Shown here piece after piece: positions 1 to 7,725 of a DNA stretch of 36,804 nt. A program made the translations under genes and the position numbers. This stretch comes from JAPLCX01 sp964460305 (lineage in GTDB: Bacteria > Auribacterota > Tritonobacteria > UBA1439): assembly GCA_964460305.1 (NCBI GenBank), contig CAYWRA010000015.1:1-36804 (forward strand). Direction: 5' to 3'. The notes beneath the pieces were generated by a model. It saw only the letters and a program-made list of their open reading frames with translations. It made no database searches and had not been told where the DNA came from. Position 1 is the first letter of the stretch. Every line of letters begins with the position of its first letter.

Positions 1-121
1 ATCCTTCTCCTCTCCTCCTATTCAATGCGTTGCGTACATAGCAATTCCCTCGGATGGAATGGCGCGGAACTTTACTCAGAGACGGGATGGCGCCTGGACT
101 CACTACGCTGGAACCATTTAT

Positions 122-1690
122 TCAGTCGTTCCACGCGGAAATCAAGAAGCGCAGCCAACCGGCGATGCTGCCCCGCGCCTTCCTGCTCCTGATGCTGCTG
201 AAAGGAACCGCCATCTCCAGCCTGCCGTCCTTGAGCGCCTTGTAGTCTGGCGGCTGGCTGCCGGGATAAGGATCCCTCCCCTGCCATTTGGTATTAACCT
301 TCCAGCTTTCCTCTGCCTGCCGGGGCGGGACGATTTCGACAATCATCGTATCCTGGAAGAGGTATCCGCCCTCAAAATGCCCGTCGGGCCAGAATTTGCG
401 CCCGACCTCATAGTCCGGCACGCGCACCCCCAGAGTCAAGGCGTACGAGAGCGACGGACTCGCGGGATTGATGCGGGCTTTCTTGTCCAGGAACACCGTC
501 GACAGATATATACTCCTGGCGCTCCTGTTCGCCGGATCCGACAATTCCTTATAGCCGCGACAGGCAACCGAGTCTTCCTCCGCCATGCGGCGCGTGAGAT
601 ACCAGCGTTTGCCGCGGGGCGAGGCCAACAACTCGAACTGGTAGAGCGCATCGACCTCTTTGCCTTGGATTTTGGGCGGTAATTGAACCGCCTCGATGTC
701 CACCCATATGTCAACCCGGACGTCCCCGAAAAGGAAGCGCGTGAGGTTCTGGTATGCCTCCTCGCTGCTGACAATGCCGAAACAACCCGAGTGGGAACGG
801 TACGCATAAGCGGTGGCGCACGGAACGGTCGTCTGACCCTTGGTGTTCACGCCCCAGACGGAAGCATTGGCGATTTTGACTAATCCGTCGCTGCCGTGCC
901 CGGAGAAGGTTCTGGAAATGGCGGAATCGTAATCGTTCCGGTTCGTACCGACCATGCAAAAAAACCGGGCGGACGGAAAGGACTTCTCCGGCAACCAATC
1001 CACGCGCTTGGTCTTGTTATAGAGAGATTCCATCTTGAGGTAGCCGGCCATACACTCGCGATTGAAATTGTCAATGTCCGCAATGCTCAGCCATTCGGGA
1101 ACGTTGGTCCCGGCCATATCAATGCCATTGTGGGGCGTAGCATAGGTGAATACCTTGTCCACACACCCTCGGGCCTCGTCATCCCCCAGATCGGAGTTTT
1201 GTAGGAATGCGCGGCAAATCAGCCCCCCCATCGAATGCGCGACCAGGTAACAGCGAAACTCTTCCGGGGGAATCGCATTGCTACAGACCAGATCGCGGAC
1301 GCGAAGGATCAGTTGGCTCAATCCCTTCGCGAAATCCTGTATTTCCGGGGTCTTTCCGGAGCCGAGCAGCGTCGAGGCCTGCTCATAATAGCGGTAGATC
1401 ACGATCGATCTGGGGGGGATTGGGCCGTCCCACCCGGCGTCCATGATGTCCAGCCCGTTCTCGTAGACATCTGCGTATTGGTAGTCGGAGGCAAGCCGCA
1501 ATACGGGAGACTCAAAAATGAATTTCTTGGCGGGCTTGTCCTTCTCCAGCGCTGCGCGGTAAACCGCGGAGCCGCAGTTGAAGCCGCAGAACGGGTCGGC
1601 AGTGGCCTCGTCACGCGCCTGGTCCGTCCCGGCGTAACCGCGGACATATATGATCGGGTAATACGGGGTTTCTAGCTTTGGCTTTGACAT
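122..1690 (-). CDS. alpha/beta-hydrolase, lipase/PGAP1-like
   Basis: Predicted serine hydrolase of the alpha/beta fold, 522 residues. The nucleophile elbow AHSMGG puts the catalytic Ser near residue 153. Candidate acid and base partners are Asp268 (HGSDGLV) and His300 (YRSHSG). The N-terminal PIIYVRGYAG strand and the FTYATPHNGI stretch after the elbow are typical of triacylglycerol lipase and PGAP1-like esterases. About 200 C-terminal residues after the catalytic domain are not recognised. No signal peptide is visible, so it is probably cytoplasmic or anchored through a partner. The start is the ATG at 1690, preceded by GGAGGGCGAC; a longer reading to 1738 lacks a ribosome site. Substrate unknown. 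An ATCATC-box cluster lies about 70-140 bases upstream. Confidence 0.8.
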   Translation of the reverse strand: MSKPKLETPYYPIIYVRGYAGTDQARDEATADPFCGFNCGSAVYRAALEKDKPAKKFIFESPVLRLASDYQYADVYENGLDIMDAGWDGPIPPRSIVIYRYYEQASTLLGSGKTPEIQDFAKGLSQLILRVRDLVCSNAIPPEEFRCYLVAHSMGGLICRAFLQNSDLGDDEARGCVDKVFTYATPHNGIDMAGTNVPEWLSIADIDNFNRECMAGYLKMESLYNKTKRVDWLPEKSFPSARFFCMVGTNRNDYDSAISRTFSGHGSDGLVKIANASVWGVNTKGQTTVPCATAYAYRSHSGCFGIVSSEEAYQNLTRFLFGDVRVDIWVDIEAVQLPPKIQGKEVDALYQFELLASPRGKRWYLTRRMAEEDSVACRGYKELSDPANRSARSIYLSTVFLDKKARINPASPSLSYALTLGVRVPDYEVGRKFWPDGHFEGGYLFQDTMIVEIVPPRQAEESWKVNTKWQGRDPYPGSQPPDYKALKDGRLEMAVPFSSIRSRKARGSIAGWLRFLISAWND

Positions 1691-1759
1691 GTCGCCCTCC
1701 AGATGATTTATTCCATTTACCAAAATCCCATGGCACAATTAGTCCGGAATTTCGGGAAT

Positions 1760-1831
1760 ATCATCCGATGATTCGCGCCTAAACACAACACTCATAAATC
1801 ATCCATAAATCATCCATATAAAATGGATGAT
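1760..1831. promoter_or_regulatory. ATCATC-box operator-like cluster upstream of the hydrolase
   Basis: A perfect palindrome ATCATC-C-GATGAT occupies 1760-1772. A tandem 11-mer CATAAATCATC is repeated at 1793-1803 and 1804-1814. A 9-bp inverted repeat ATCATCCAT/ATGGATGAT lies at 1809-1817 and 1823-1831. Five ATCATC/GATGAT half-sites within about 70 bp, partly at one-helical-turn spacing, look like a regulator binding site for the minus-strand hydrolase gene. No clear -35/-10 pair was found here. Confidence 0.4.
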
Positions 1832-1990
1832 GGTCTTAAAACTCGTGCGTAGGATCAGTAATAGTTTTTATTACCGATAGAATGAAAAACCGCCCTCATA
1901 AACTTGGAACCGCCGCGGAGTCATCTAAACCATGCGCAGAGAAACCACAGAGGTCACAGAGCACACTGAGGGCCGGCAGGTGAACATAGT

Positions 1991-2020
1991 TCTCACAAAG
2001 AGTAAAAGAGAGAAAGAGGG
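1991..2020 (+). repeat. dispersed repeat, CACAAAGAGTAAAAGAG family
   Basis: Copy of a short repeat, core CACAAAGAGTAAAAGAGAG. A second direct copy lies at 2184-2212. Further copies are at 16908-16940, 17110-17139 (inverted), 19486-19508 and 19605-19634 (inverted). Confidence 0.75.
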
Positions 2021-2183
2021 ATACAGCCAAAAGTTTAAGGTGTAATGTCAACTTTCACCACGCCCCAAAGAGGCCTCTTCGAGGGATTACACGGATTGGC
2101 CGCAGCTTGGCACGCCCCTTCGGGGGAGAAAAATTCACAGAGGATTAATTGTTTGCCGCGGATAAACGCGGATAGAAAACAAT

Positions 2184-2212
2184 TTTTCACAAAGAGTAAA
2201 AGAGAGAAGGGG
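2184..2212 (+). repeat. dispersed repeat, CACAAAGAGTAAAAGAG family
   Basis: Second copy in the same spacer, in direct orientation to the one at 1991-2020. Confidence 0.75.
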
Positions 2213-2272
2213 TGGATTAGGTACTCATGAAATGTTGTTTGGTCAATAGATGAGGTCTGAGCCTGAATGTTC

Positions 2273-2315
2273 TTTGGGATTTGGGATTTACCTACCTGCC
2301 GGATGGCAGGCAGGT
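2273..2315. repeat. GGGATTT pair plus hairpin at the 3' end of the TPR gene
   Basis: Two GGGATTT units (2276-2289) are followed by the imperfect inverted repeat ACCTACCTGCC-GGAT-GGCAGGCAGGT, which ends at the TPR gene's stop codon. On the minus strand no U-run follows the stem, so it is not a typical intrinsic terminator. It may protect the 3' end of the mRNA. Confidence 0.5.
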
Positions 2316-3523
2316 CATTCCCCCTCGCGCATCCTCCGGACGCGTTCGCGGTCCCACTTCTTCCTGATCCTCTCCCTGACGAGATTGTCATCTTCCATGG
2401 GGCGGACGTTCTTCGAGAAATACTGTTCGATATAGCGGGATGCGTTTTCTATGTCGCCGTGCTCCTCGCAGATCAGCGCCAAGCGGTATCGCAGCCGCTG
2501 GGCCGTTACGGTTGGAGCCCTCTTCAGGGCTTCCCGATAATAGTAGATCACGTAATCGTATTTTTGCTTCGGGTTGAGCAGGTAGTCATAGATCACGCCG
2601 AGCCTATAGAAGGGGAAGTGGCTCCCGGGGTGCTCGGTCCGAGCTATTTTGTAAGTAGCGAGCGCCTCCTGATAGCGCCCGTCCCTGGTCTGCTCGGCTC
2701 CCTTTGCCAGTTGAATCTCGAGATCCTGGGGCAAGGGCTGTACGGAGGGCCTATCTGCCGCCTCGTAGAGCAGTTCGAGCTCAAAGAGGGCCTTCCTTCT
2801 CGCGTCGGTATCCACGCCGCCGCTAGCCAGATACGAGCGCCAGAGTTTGATCGCGGATTCGGCGTCTTTCGCCGCGGCATAACACACTGCGAGGTCACGG
2901 TGCACATCGGGGTCGTTTCGATAGAGTTCCGCGCCCAGCGCCAGGTTGTAGTAAAAAATAGCCTCCCGGTATTGGCCGAGATTTTTATAGGTGGAAGCCA
3001 GTTGCAATTGCAGCCCCGGGTTGTCCGGGTTGAGATAGAGCGCCTTCTGGAATTTGTCTTTTGCCCCTTCGAGATCCCCCCTCTTCGCGCACTGATTCCC
3101 TTCTTCGATGAGGCTCTCGAGTTCCTTGTCGCGTGCGAAGAGCGGCGCCGACCGTGGAAAGAACACCGCCATTTCGTTCAGGGATTTTTCCAGGAGGCTT
3201 GCGTTATCGGGCGATTGCGCGATAGCCGTACGGTAGCATTTGAGCGCCTCCTTCTCCTTCCCCATTTTTTCAAAGCATATCCCCTCCCGTATGAGCGCTT
3301 TTCCCGCGAGCGCACTATTCTCGCATGGAGGGCTGGAAATAGCGCGATACGTCTTGATGGCCCCCTCCAGATCTCCCAACCCTATCTCTTGGAAGATCCC
3401 GCGGTAGAAAATGACGTGGGGATCCTCCCCCACGGGTTCGGAAAGGGCAACGCTCATGGGGTTCAAAAACGCCCCGAGCAAAACGATGCCAATGGATACC
3501 CGCCTCAACGCATACATGCTCAT
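2315..3523 (-). CDS. exported TPR-repeat protein
   Basis: A 402-residue protein with an N-terminal hydrophobic segment (RVSIGIVLLGAFLNPMSVAL) that reads as a signal peptide, so it is probably periplasmic or outer-membrane facing. The rest is helical repeat with recognisable TPR units, for example ALKCYRTAIAQSPDN, AKDKFQKALYLNPDNPG, EAIFYYNLALGAE and YREALKRAP. TPR proteins act as scaffolds; no catalytic motif is present. It follows the histidine kinase and response regulator on the same strand, and the kinase also carries TPR-like repeats outside the membrane. A functional link is possible but is only inferred. The exact start (3523 or 3517) is uncertain. Confidence 0.8.
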   Translation of the reverse strand: MSMYALRRVSIGIVLLGAFLNPMSVALSEPVGEDPHVIFYRGIFQEIGLGDLEGAIKTYRAISSPPCENSALAGKALIREGICFEKMGKEKEALKCYRTAIAQSPDNASLLEKSLNEMAVFFPRSAPLFARDKELESLIEEGNQCAKRGDLEGAKDKFQKALYLNPDNPGLQLQLASTYKNLGQYREAIFYYNLALGAELYRNDPDVHRDLAVCYAAAKDAESAIKLWRSYLASGGVDTDARRKALFELELLYEAADRPSVQPLPQDLEIQLAKGAEQTRDGRYQEALATYKIARTEHPGSHFPFYRLGVIYDYLLNPKQKYDYVIYYYREALKRAPTVTAQRLRYRLALICEEHGDIENASRYIEQYFSKNVRPMEDDNLVRERIRKKWDRERVRRMREGE

Positions 3524-3574
3524 ATATTTTGGTGCTTTCCCCGGCGAACCGCAGATTAACTTTAACCTTGGGTT

Positions 3575-3624
3575 TATTTCTCTGTGTTCTCAGTGTTTTC
3601 TCTCTGTGATCTCTGTGGTTTCAT
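3575..3624 (-). repeat. CACAGAG-type dispersed repeat
   Basis: Minus-strand copy of a degenerate repeat built from CACAGAG/CTCTGTG units, lying between the response regulator and the TPR gene. Related copies are at 1936-1971, 20486-20531, 20664-20690 and 30469-30514. Confidence 0.65.
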
Positions 3625-3629
3625 AATAT

Positions 3630-4310
3630 TCACCCCACAAACTTATACCCCGCGCCGTATACCGTCAGTATGATGTGGGGAGCGTTTGGGTCCTTTTCGA
3701 TCTTTTTCCTCAACTGCATGACCAAATTATCGACCGTTCTCGTGGTCGGGTATACGTCATAACCCCAGATCTCATCGAGGAGACTATCCCTGCTGACCAC
3801 CTCGTTCCGGTGGACGATGAAGTGCCTGAGAATTTTGGTCTCCATTGCGGTCAGGGGCGTCGTCTTCCCCGAGCGTATCACCTGGTAGCTCTTCAGATCG
3901 ATCGTGGCATCCCCCGCGGAATACTTCTCGATCTCCCCGCTCCGGGCCTCGCCCCTCCGGGAGAGCGATCGTACGCGCGCCAGGAGCTCCCTAACGCCGA
4001 ATGGTTTCGTCATATAGTCATCGGCGCCTAACTCCAACCCCACCACCTTATCGATTTCCTCTCCCTTTGCCGAGAGCATGAGTATCCTGATCGATGGCAT
4101 CTTCTCCTTGATCCGGCGGCAGACGTCATGACCGCTGATGTCGGGGAGCATGATGTCCAGGATCACGAGATTCGGCGCCTTTTCCAACGCGAGCTTGACG
4201 CCCTCCTCACCCTCCGCGGCGCACAGTACCTCGTAGCCTTGCGTCGTAAAAAGGTCTTTCAGACTGCTCAGCAACTTCTTCTCGTCGTCTACGATAAGAA
4301 TCCGCTCCAT
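3630..4310 (-). CDS. OmpR/PhoB-family response regulator
   Basis: A 226-residue two-component response regulator. The receiver domain (about 1-120) shows the acidic pocket Asp8/Asp9 (VDDE), phosphoacceptor Asp52 (VILDIMLPD), Ser80 and Lys102 (TKPFG). The C-terminal winged helix (about 130-226) has the OmpR-family pattern, with TAMETKILRHF, SRDSLLDEIWG and YGAGYKFVG. It should bind DNA as a dimer when phosphorylated by the kinase encoded directly upstream. The start chosen is the ATG at 4310, with GGAGG eight bases before it. The longer reading to 4352 lacks this support. Target genes are unknown. Confidence 0.92.
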   Translation of the reverse strand: MERILIVDDEKKLLSSLKDLFTTQGYEVLCAAEGEEGVKLALEKAPNLVILDIMLPDISGHDVCRRIKEKMPSIRILMLSAKGEEIDKVVGLELGADDYMTKPFGVRELLARVRSLSRRGEARSGEIEKYSAGDATIDLKSYQVIRSGKTTPLTAMETKILRHFIVHRNEVVSRDSLLDEIWGYDVYPTTRTVDNLVMQLRKKIEKDPNAPHIILTVYGAGYKFVG

Positions 4311-4457
4311 AATGGCGCCCTCCAGTGTTGCATCCCCCTCAAGACTCCGCACGCGATGGGGAAGGCTTATTCGCAGCTCTCCCCACCCCAGCGCTCCTCA
4401 TCCATCCCCATCCCCCGTGCCGTACACGGGCGGACACGCATATGCCGGCGCGCGCGT

Positions 4458-6620
4458 TCATCCATTGCCGGACTCGTCCGCGCCCGCATCCCCATCGATG
4501 GGAAGCACGATGGTGAATACGCTCCCCTCGCCGGGGGTGCTCTGCGCCTCGACCCTCCCTCCGTGGGCCTCGGCGATATGCTTAACGATGGACAGGCCGA
4601 TCCCCGCTCCTTTCCCAGAAACGGCGCGGCCCCCGTCTGCGCGATAGAACTGGGAGAATATCAGCTTGAGCTCTCCAGGCGCTATGCCTACCCCCCTGTC
4701 CCTGACGCTGAGGACTATTTCCGAGCCGTGGCGACGAAGCGAGACCCATACAACCTTCTCGCTGCGCGAGAACTTTACCGCATTGTCCATAAGGTTGATC
4801 AGCGCCTGGCTGATCGCATCCTCGTCGAGTACCACGATTGGAAGATCATCGTCCGCCTCGTATCTGATATCGAAACCCTCCGCCTTCACATATTGCCTGA
4901 ACGCCTGCGTCGTATTGGATATCGTCTTTGCAATGTCTCCCGGCTTTATGGTATACACCCGCTTCCCGGCGCTTATCCGTGAGAAATCGAGCACGTTGTC
5001 GATCAGTCTCGAGAGCCGCTGGCTCTCGCTCGTGATGAAACTGAAATACTCCTTCTCCCTCTCTCTATTCGGCACCGCGCCCATCTCGAGCATTTCACCC
5101 ACGGCACGGATCGTGGCCAGCGGGGTGCGCAGATCGTGAGAGACGCGAGACACGAAGTCACTCTTTAGCTTCGCGAGCTCGCTGTCCTTCTGCACCAACC
5201 GGTAGGTGAGATACAACCCCAGACAGATGATCAGGATAAACAGCGAGATGTAACTAAGCCTCGTGCGACGGTCCCTCATGGCAACCTCGAACAACATGCC
5301 GTCCTTTCTATAGACGAGGGTGAGCTGCCAGAGCGGGAGCATCGGCGCGAACGTTTTGCGGATCACGTAGCGCGAGCCGTCGGCGCTGTTCCCCTTTTGG
5401 AAGATGGGCTTCCCCGTCGAGTCCAGCAGGGTCACGTTCACTTCAGGCTCGGTTTCGAGGGCCCCGCGCAACATCTCGCCCACCTCTCTCCTCACCTCGT
5501 GCGTGTCGAGTAAAACCGCCATAACGCCGGGCTTCGCGACGCCATGAACTTTGATCGGGCCGCACATCAAAATGAGGTCCTCCCCGTCGGCAACCTTGGA
5601 GATCGTCTTTAAGCGCAGCGGCGATTGAGGGCCGCCTTCAAGGACCTCCTGAAATTCAAATCTGAATTTATCCCTGGCCCTTTCCATTGCCAGGGCATCC
5701 CTGCGCATGTCCGTCCATCCGCTGAACGCCTGGTCGAAATCCGAATCGAAATCCTCTCTGATATCGGTAATGCCGATGAGCAATTTCTTCTGCTCCTGGA
5801 GCATTGAGGCATAGTATGAGGCCTCGTACACGTTGCCCGCCATCTCGCCGGCGGATAGCCCGTTCATGATATCCAGGAACAGCTCCGCCGTGCGCGCGGG
5901 CTGCCCCACCTCCTTCTCCGCGATTGCGCTCCCGTACATTGCGAGGAGCTTCAGGGAAAGGCCGTTATAGAATACGTCATCATCGATGCGCGAGAGGATC
6001 TCTCTGAAAAACACCAGGGCCCCCTGGTAGTTTCCCAGCTTCACGCAACACCTCGCCGCCGCAGCGAGCGCGACGGCCTTGGTGATATTTTCGTGAGAGT
6101 TCATCAACGCCGCCCGGTACTCCTTCAATGCCGCCGCCGGCTCCCTCGCAATGAACTCCTTCCTGCCCCCCACTCGCATTGCCTGCGAGTATTCCGTGAT
6201 GTTCGGCGGGGGATGGGTGCCGAGGATCCAGTCGACGGTTTGATCCCCCGTCTCGCTAAAGGGGTAGAGCGGCTTGAGACGCGAGTCGAGCAGAAAGACG
6301 CTCGAGAACGTGGGGCAGAGCTTGGCCGCCTTGGGCAATCCCGCGGTGAGTTGATCCAGAGAGACGTCCTGGCGGACGCTTTCCGAAAATGCAGTTTCAC
6401 AATCGAGTATGGGTCTCAACGCCAGTCGCAGAAAGGAGGCCCCAACCCTCTCCAGATGTTCGTTGATGGTGGTGGCGATGATTTCCTCGTCCCCCCCCAT
6501 GGAACGTAATGCCAGATAGGCGAGGGGGAATATGGGGATAAGCACGCAAATGAAGAATAGGAAGATCAAGCGCCCTTTGCGGAGCGCGCCGAATGCGTAT
6601 GAAAGCCTTCGCGGTATCAC
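4458..6620 (-). CDS. membrane sensor histidine kinase
   Basis: A two-component sensor kinase of about 720 residues. One transmembrane helix lies near residues 16-38. A large extracytoplasmic sensor of about 400 residues follows, including a TPR-like helical stretch (EYRAALMNSHENIT to FFREILSR). A second helix (YISLFILIICLGLYLTYRLV) comes next. The HisKA domain has the phospho-His near 495 (SRVSHDLRTP). The ATPase domain shows an N box (NLMDNAVKF), a G1 box (DRGVGI), an F-like FSQFYRAD and a G2 box (GKGAGIGLSI). The start proposed is GTG at 6620, with GGGAAGG six bases upstream. An ATG at 6695 would begin inside a TGACAAATGA-type repeat. The response regulator follows 147 bases downstream on the same strand. 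The ligand is unknown. Confidence 0.9.
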   Translation of the reverse strand: MIPRRLSYAFGALRKGRLIFLFFICVLIPIFPLAYLALRSMGGDEEIIATTINEHLERVGASFLRLALRPILDCETAFSESVRQDVSLDQLTAGLPKAAKLCPTFSSVFLLDSRLKPLYPFSETGDQTVDWILGTHPPPNITEYSQAMRVGGRKEFIAREPAAALKEYRAALMNSHENITKAVALAAAARCCVKLGNYQGALVFFREILSRIDDDVFYNGLSLKLLAMYGSAIAEKEVGQPARTAELFLDIMNGLSAGEMAGNVYEASYYASMLQEQKKLLIGITDIREDFDSDFDQAFSGWTDMRRDALAMERARDKFRFEFQEVLEGGPQSPLRLKTISKVADGEDLILMCGPIKVHGVAKPGVMAVLLDTHEVRREVGEMLRGALETEPEVNVTLLDSTGKPIFQKGNSADGSRYVIRKTFAPMLPLWQLTLVYRKDGMLFEVAMRDRRTRLSYISLFILIICLGLYLTYRLVQKDSELAKLKSDFVSRVSHDLRTPLATIRAVGEMLEMGAVPNREREKEYFSFITSESQRLSRLIDNVLDFSRISAGKRVYTIKPGDIAKTISNTTQAFRQYVKAEGFDIRYEADDDLPIVVLDEDAISQALINLMDNAVKFSRSEKVVWVSLRRHGSEIVLSVRDRGVGIAPGELKLIFSQFYRADGGRAVSGKGAGIGLSIVKHIAEAHGGRVEAQSTPGEGSVFTIVLPIDGDAGADESGNG

Positions 6621-6656
6621 GATTACCCTTCCCGCTTGTACGATCTCAGCGCTTAG

Positions 6657-6730
6657 CCACTGATAAGAAATGACAAATGAATTACAAATGACCAAATGAA
6701 ACCTTATTGCGTTTTGTCATTTGCCAGTGG
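6657..6730. repeat. inverted AAATGACAAA repeat between pilD and the kinase
   Basis: CCACTG followed by an AAATGACAAATG stretch on the left (from 6657) is mirrored by CATTTGCCAGTGG on the right (to 6730). TGACAAATGA-like units repeat in between. This dispersed simple repeat produces a false N-terminal extension of the kinase. Confidence 0.5.
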
Positions 6731-6757
6731 TTGCTTCCGAATTATTATATCGCGCGC

Positions 6758-7555
6758 TCACCTCAGCAAACTAAGGTACCAGGCGATGAACCGATGGCCG
6801 TAGAGGAAGGCAGTAGCGGCGCCCAGGCAGATGAACGGTCCAAACGGGAGGCGCGAACCAAGCTCCGCCCTGCCGATGGCGATGAGCGTTAGCCCCATGA
6901 CCGATCCGACGAGCGCGGCGAGGAATGCGGTGAGGAGTACGAGTGACGGCCCGAGAAGGGCGCCGATGGCGGCCATGAGCTTGACGTCCCCGAAACCGAG
7001 TGCCTCTTTTTTAAACACGCGTCCTCCGACGATGCGGATGAACCAGAAAAGCGCGCCTCCCGCAACAAGGCCCTCGAGAGACCGCACGAACGCGAGATAG
7101 TGGGATGTCGTATGCTGGATCGGGGGGTACACAATGCTTGCAATTATGCCGAACGCGATTCCACCCAGGCTGATCTCATCGGGGATGATCTGATGTTCAA
7201 GGTCGACAAAAAATACGACGATGAGCGAGCAGAAGAATATCAGGGCGACGATCATCATGGGTAGCGCGTGCGCGAACGTGAGCGAAATAGCGAGAAAGCA
7301 GACGGCGGTCAAAAGCTCCACGACGAGGTAGCGGGGCGATATGCGGCTTTTGCAACTGCGGCAGCGACCGCCGAGGACGAGATAGCTGATGATGGGGACG
7401 TTGTCGTATGGCTTGATCGACGTCTTGCAATGGGGGCAGTGGGACGGCGGAAAAACGATGGACTGGTCGCGCGGCATCCGGTGGATACAGACGTTCAGGA
7501 AGCTTCCGGCGATGGCGCCGAGGATAAAGATGAAAAAAGCCAGAAGTATCGTCAT
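6758..7555 (-). CDS. pilD: prepilin peptidase (type IV leader peptidase)
   Basis: An integral membrane aspartic peptidase and N-methyltransferase of the A24 family, 265 residues. It cleaves and methylates type IV prepilins and pseudopilins. The N-terminal part has GSFLNVCIHRMP and two CxxC pairs (CPHC, CRSC) of the zinc-binding methylase region. Catalytic Asp residues are seen in VDLEHQIIPDEI and in the GxGD motif GFGDVKLMAAIG. Several hydrophobic helices follow. The start chosen is ATG at 7555; the in-frame extension to 7591 only translates a GGGATTT array. No pilin, secretin or pilus ATPase gene is in the window, so it is an orphan here. Confidence 0.92.
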   Translation of the reverse strand: MTILLAFFIFILGAIAGSFLNVCIHRMPRDQSIVFPPSHCPHCKTSIKPYDNVPIISYLVLGGRCRSCKSRISPRYLVVELLTAVCFLAISLTFAHALPMMIVALIFFCSLIVVFFVDLEHQIIPDEISLGGIAFGIIASIVYPPIQHTTSHYLAFVRSLEGLVAGGALFWFIRIVGGRVFKKEALGFGDVKLMAAIGALLGPSLVLLTAFLAALVGSVMGLTLIAIGRAELGSRLPFGPFICLGAATAFLYGHRFIAWYLSLLR

Positions 7556-7563
7556 CGGGGAAA

Positions 7564-7590
7564 ATCCCAAATCCCAAACCCCAAATCCCA
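7564..7590 (-). repeat. GGGATTT heptad array upstream of pilD
   Basis: Four C-runs on the plus strand (7566-7568, 7573-7575, 7579-7582, 7587-7589) are separated by AAAT-like spacers. The minus strand therefore has four G-runs with short loops and fits a G-quadruplex motif just before the pilD start. Confidence 0.7.
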
Positions 7591-7650
7591 ATAATGGAGG
7601 GGAGAAGGATCGAGCCGGCGAATGGGCGATTTTGTAGCTTCAGAGTCGCC

Positions 7651-7670
7651 CCCGAAGGGGTCCCTTCGGG
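7651..7670. repeat. CCCGAAGGG palindrome between leuA and pilD
   Basis: Nearly perfect palindrome CCCGAAGGG-GT-CCCTTCGGG. Similar GC-rich repeats lie near 14939-14962, 20637-20657, 21421-21463 and 2057-2125, so it belongs to a dispersed hairpin family rather than being a unique terminator. Confidence 0.55.
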
Positions 7671-7725
7671 ACGATTCTCCCACTCTCCCATTCGCTGTTT
7701 CGAATTGCAGTGGTTTCAATTAGCG

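Larger units (their letters stand above)
1691..2314. other. repeat-filled intergenic region
   Basis: No convincing gene. The region holds an ATCATC-box cluster (1760-1831), an inverted repeat GTAATA/TATTAC near 1858-1874, a CACAGAG-type repeat (1936-1971), two direct copies of the CACAAAGAGTAAAAGAGAG repeat (1991-2020 and 2184-2212), GC-rich hairpin repeats of the CCCCAAAG / CCCCTTCGGGG kind (about 2057-2125), and a GGATTACACGGATTGG segment also found near 14920. A short GGGATTT array and a hairpin lie at its right end, next to the TPR gene. Confidence 0.7.

Noticed and set aside
2267..3559. Long plus-strand open frame opposite the TPR gene
   Set aside because: It lies fully antisense to a gene with clear TPR repeats and a signal peptide, and shows no domain of its own. 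GC-rich codon bias often leaves such frames open.
6621..6695. Longer histidine kinase start at 6695
   Set aside because: The added residues translate a TGACAAATGA repeat; a GTG with a good ribosome site follows at 6620.
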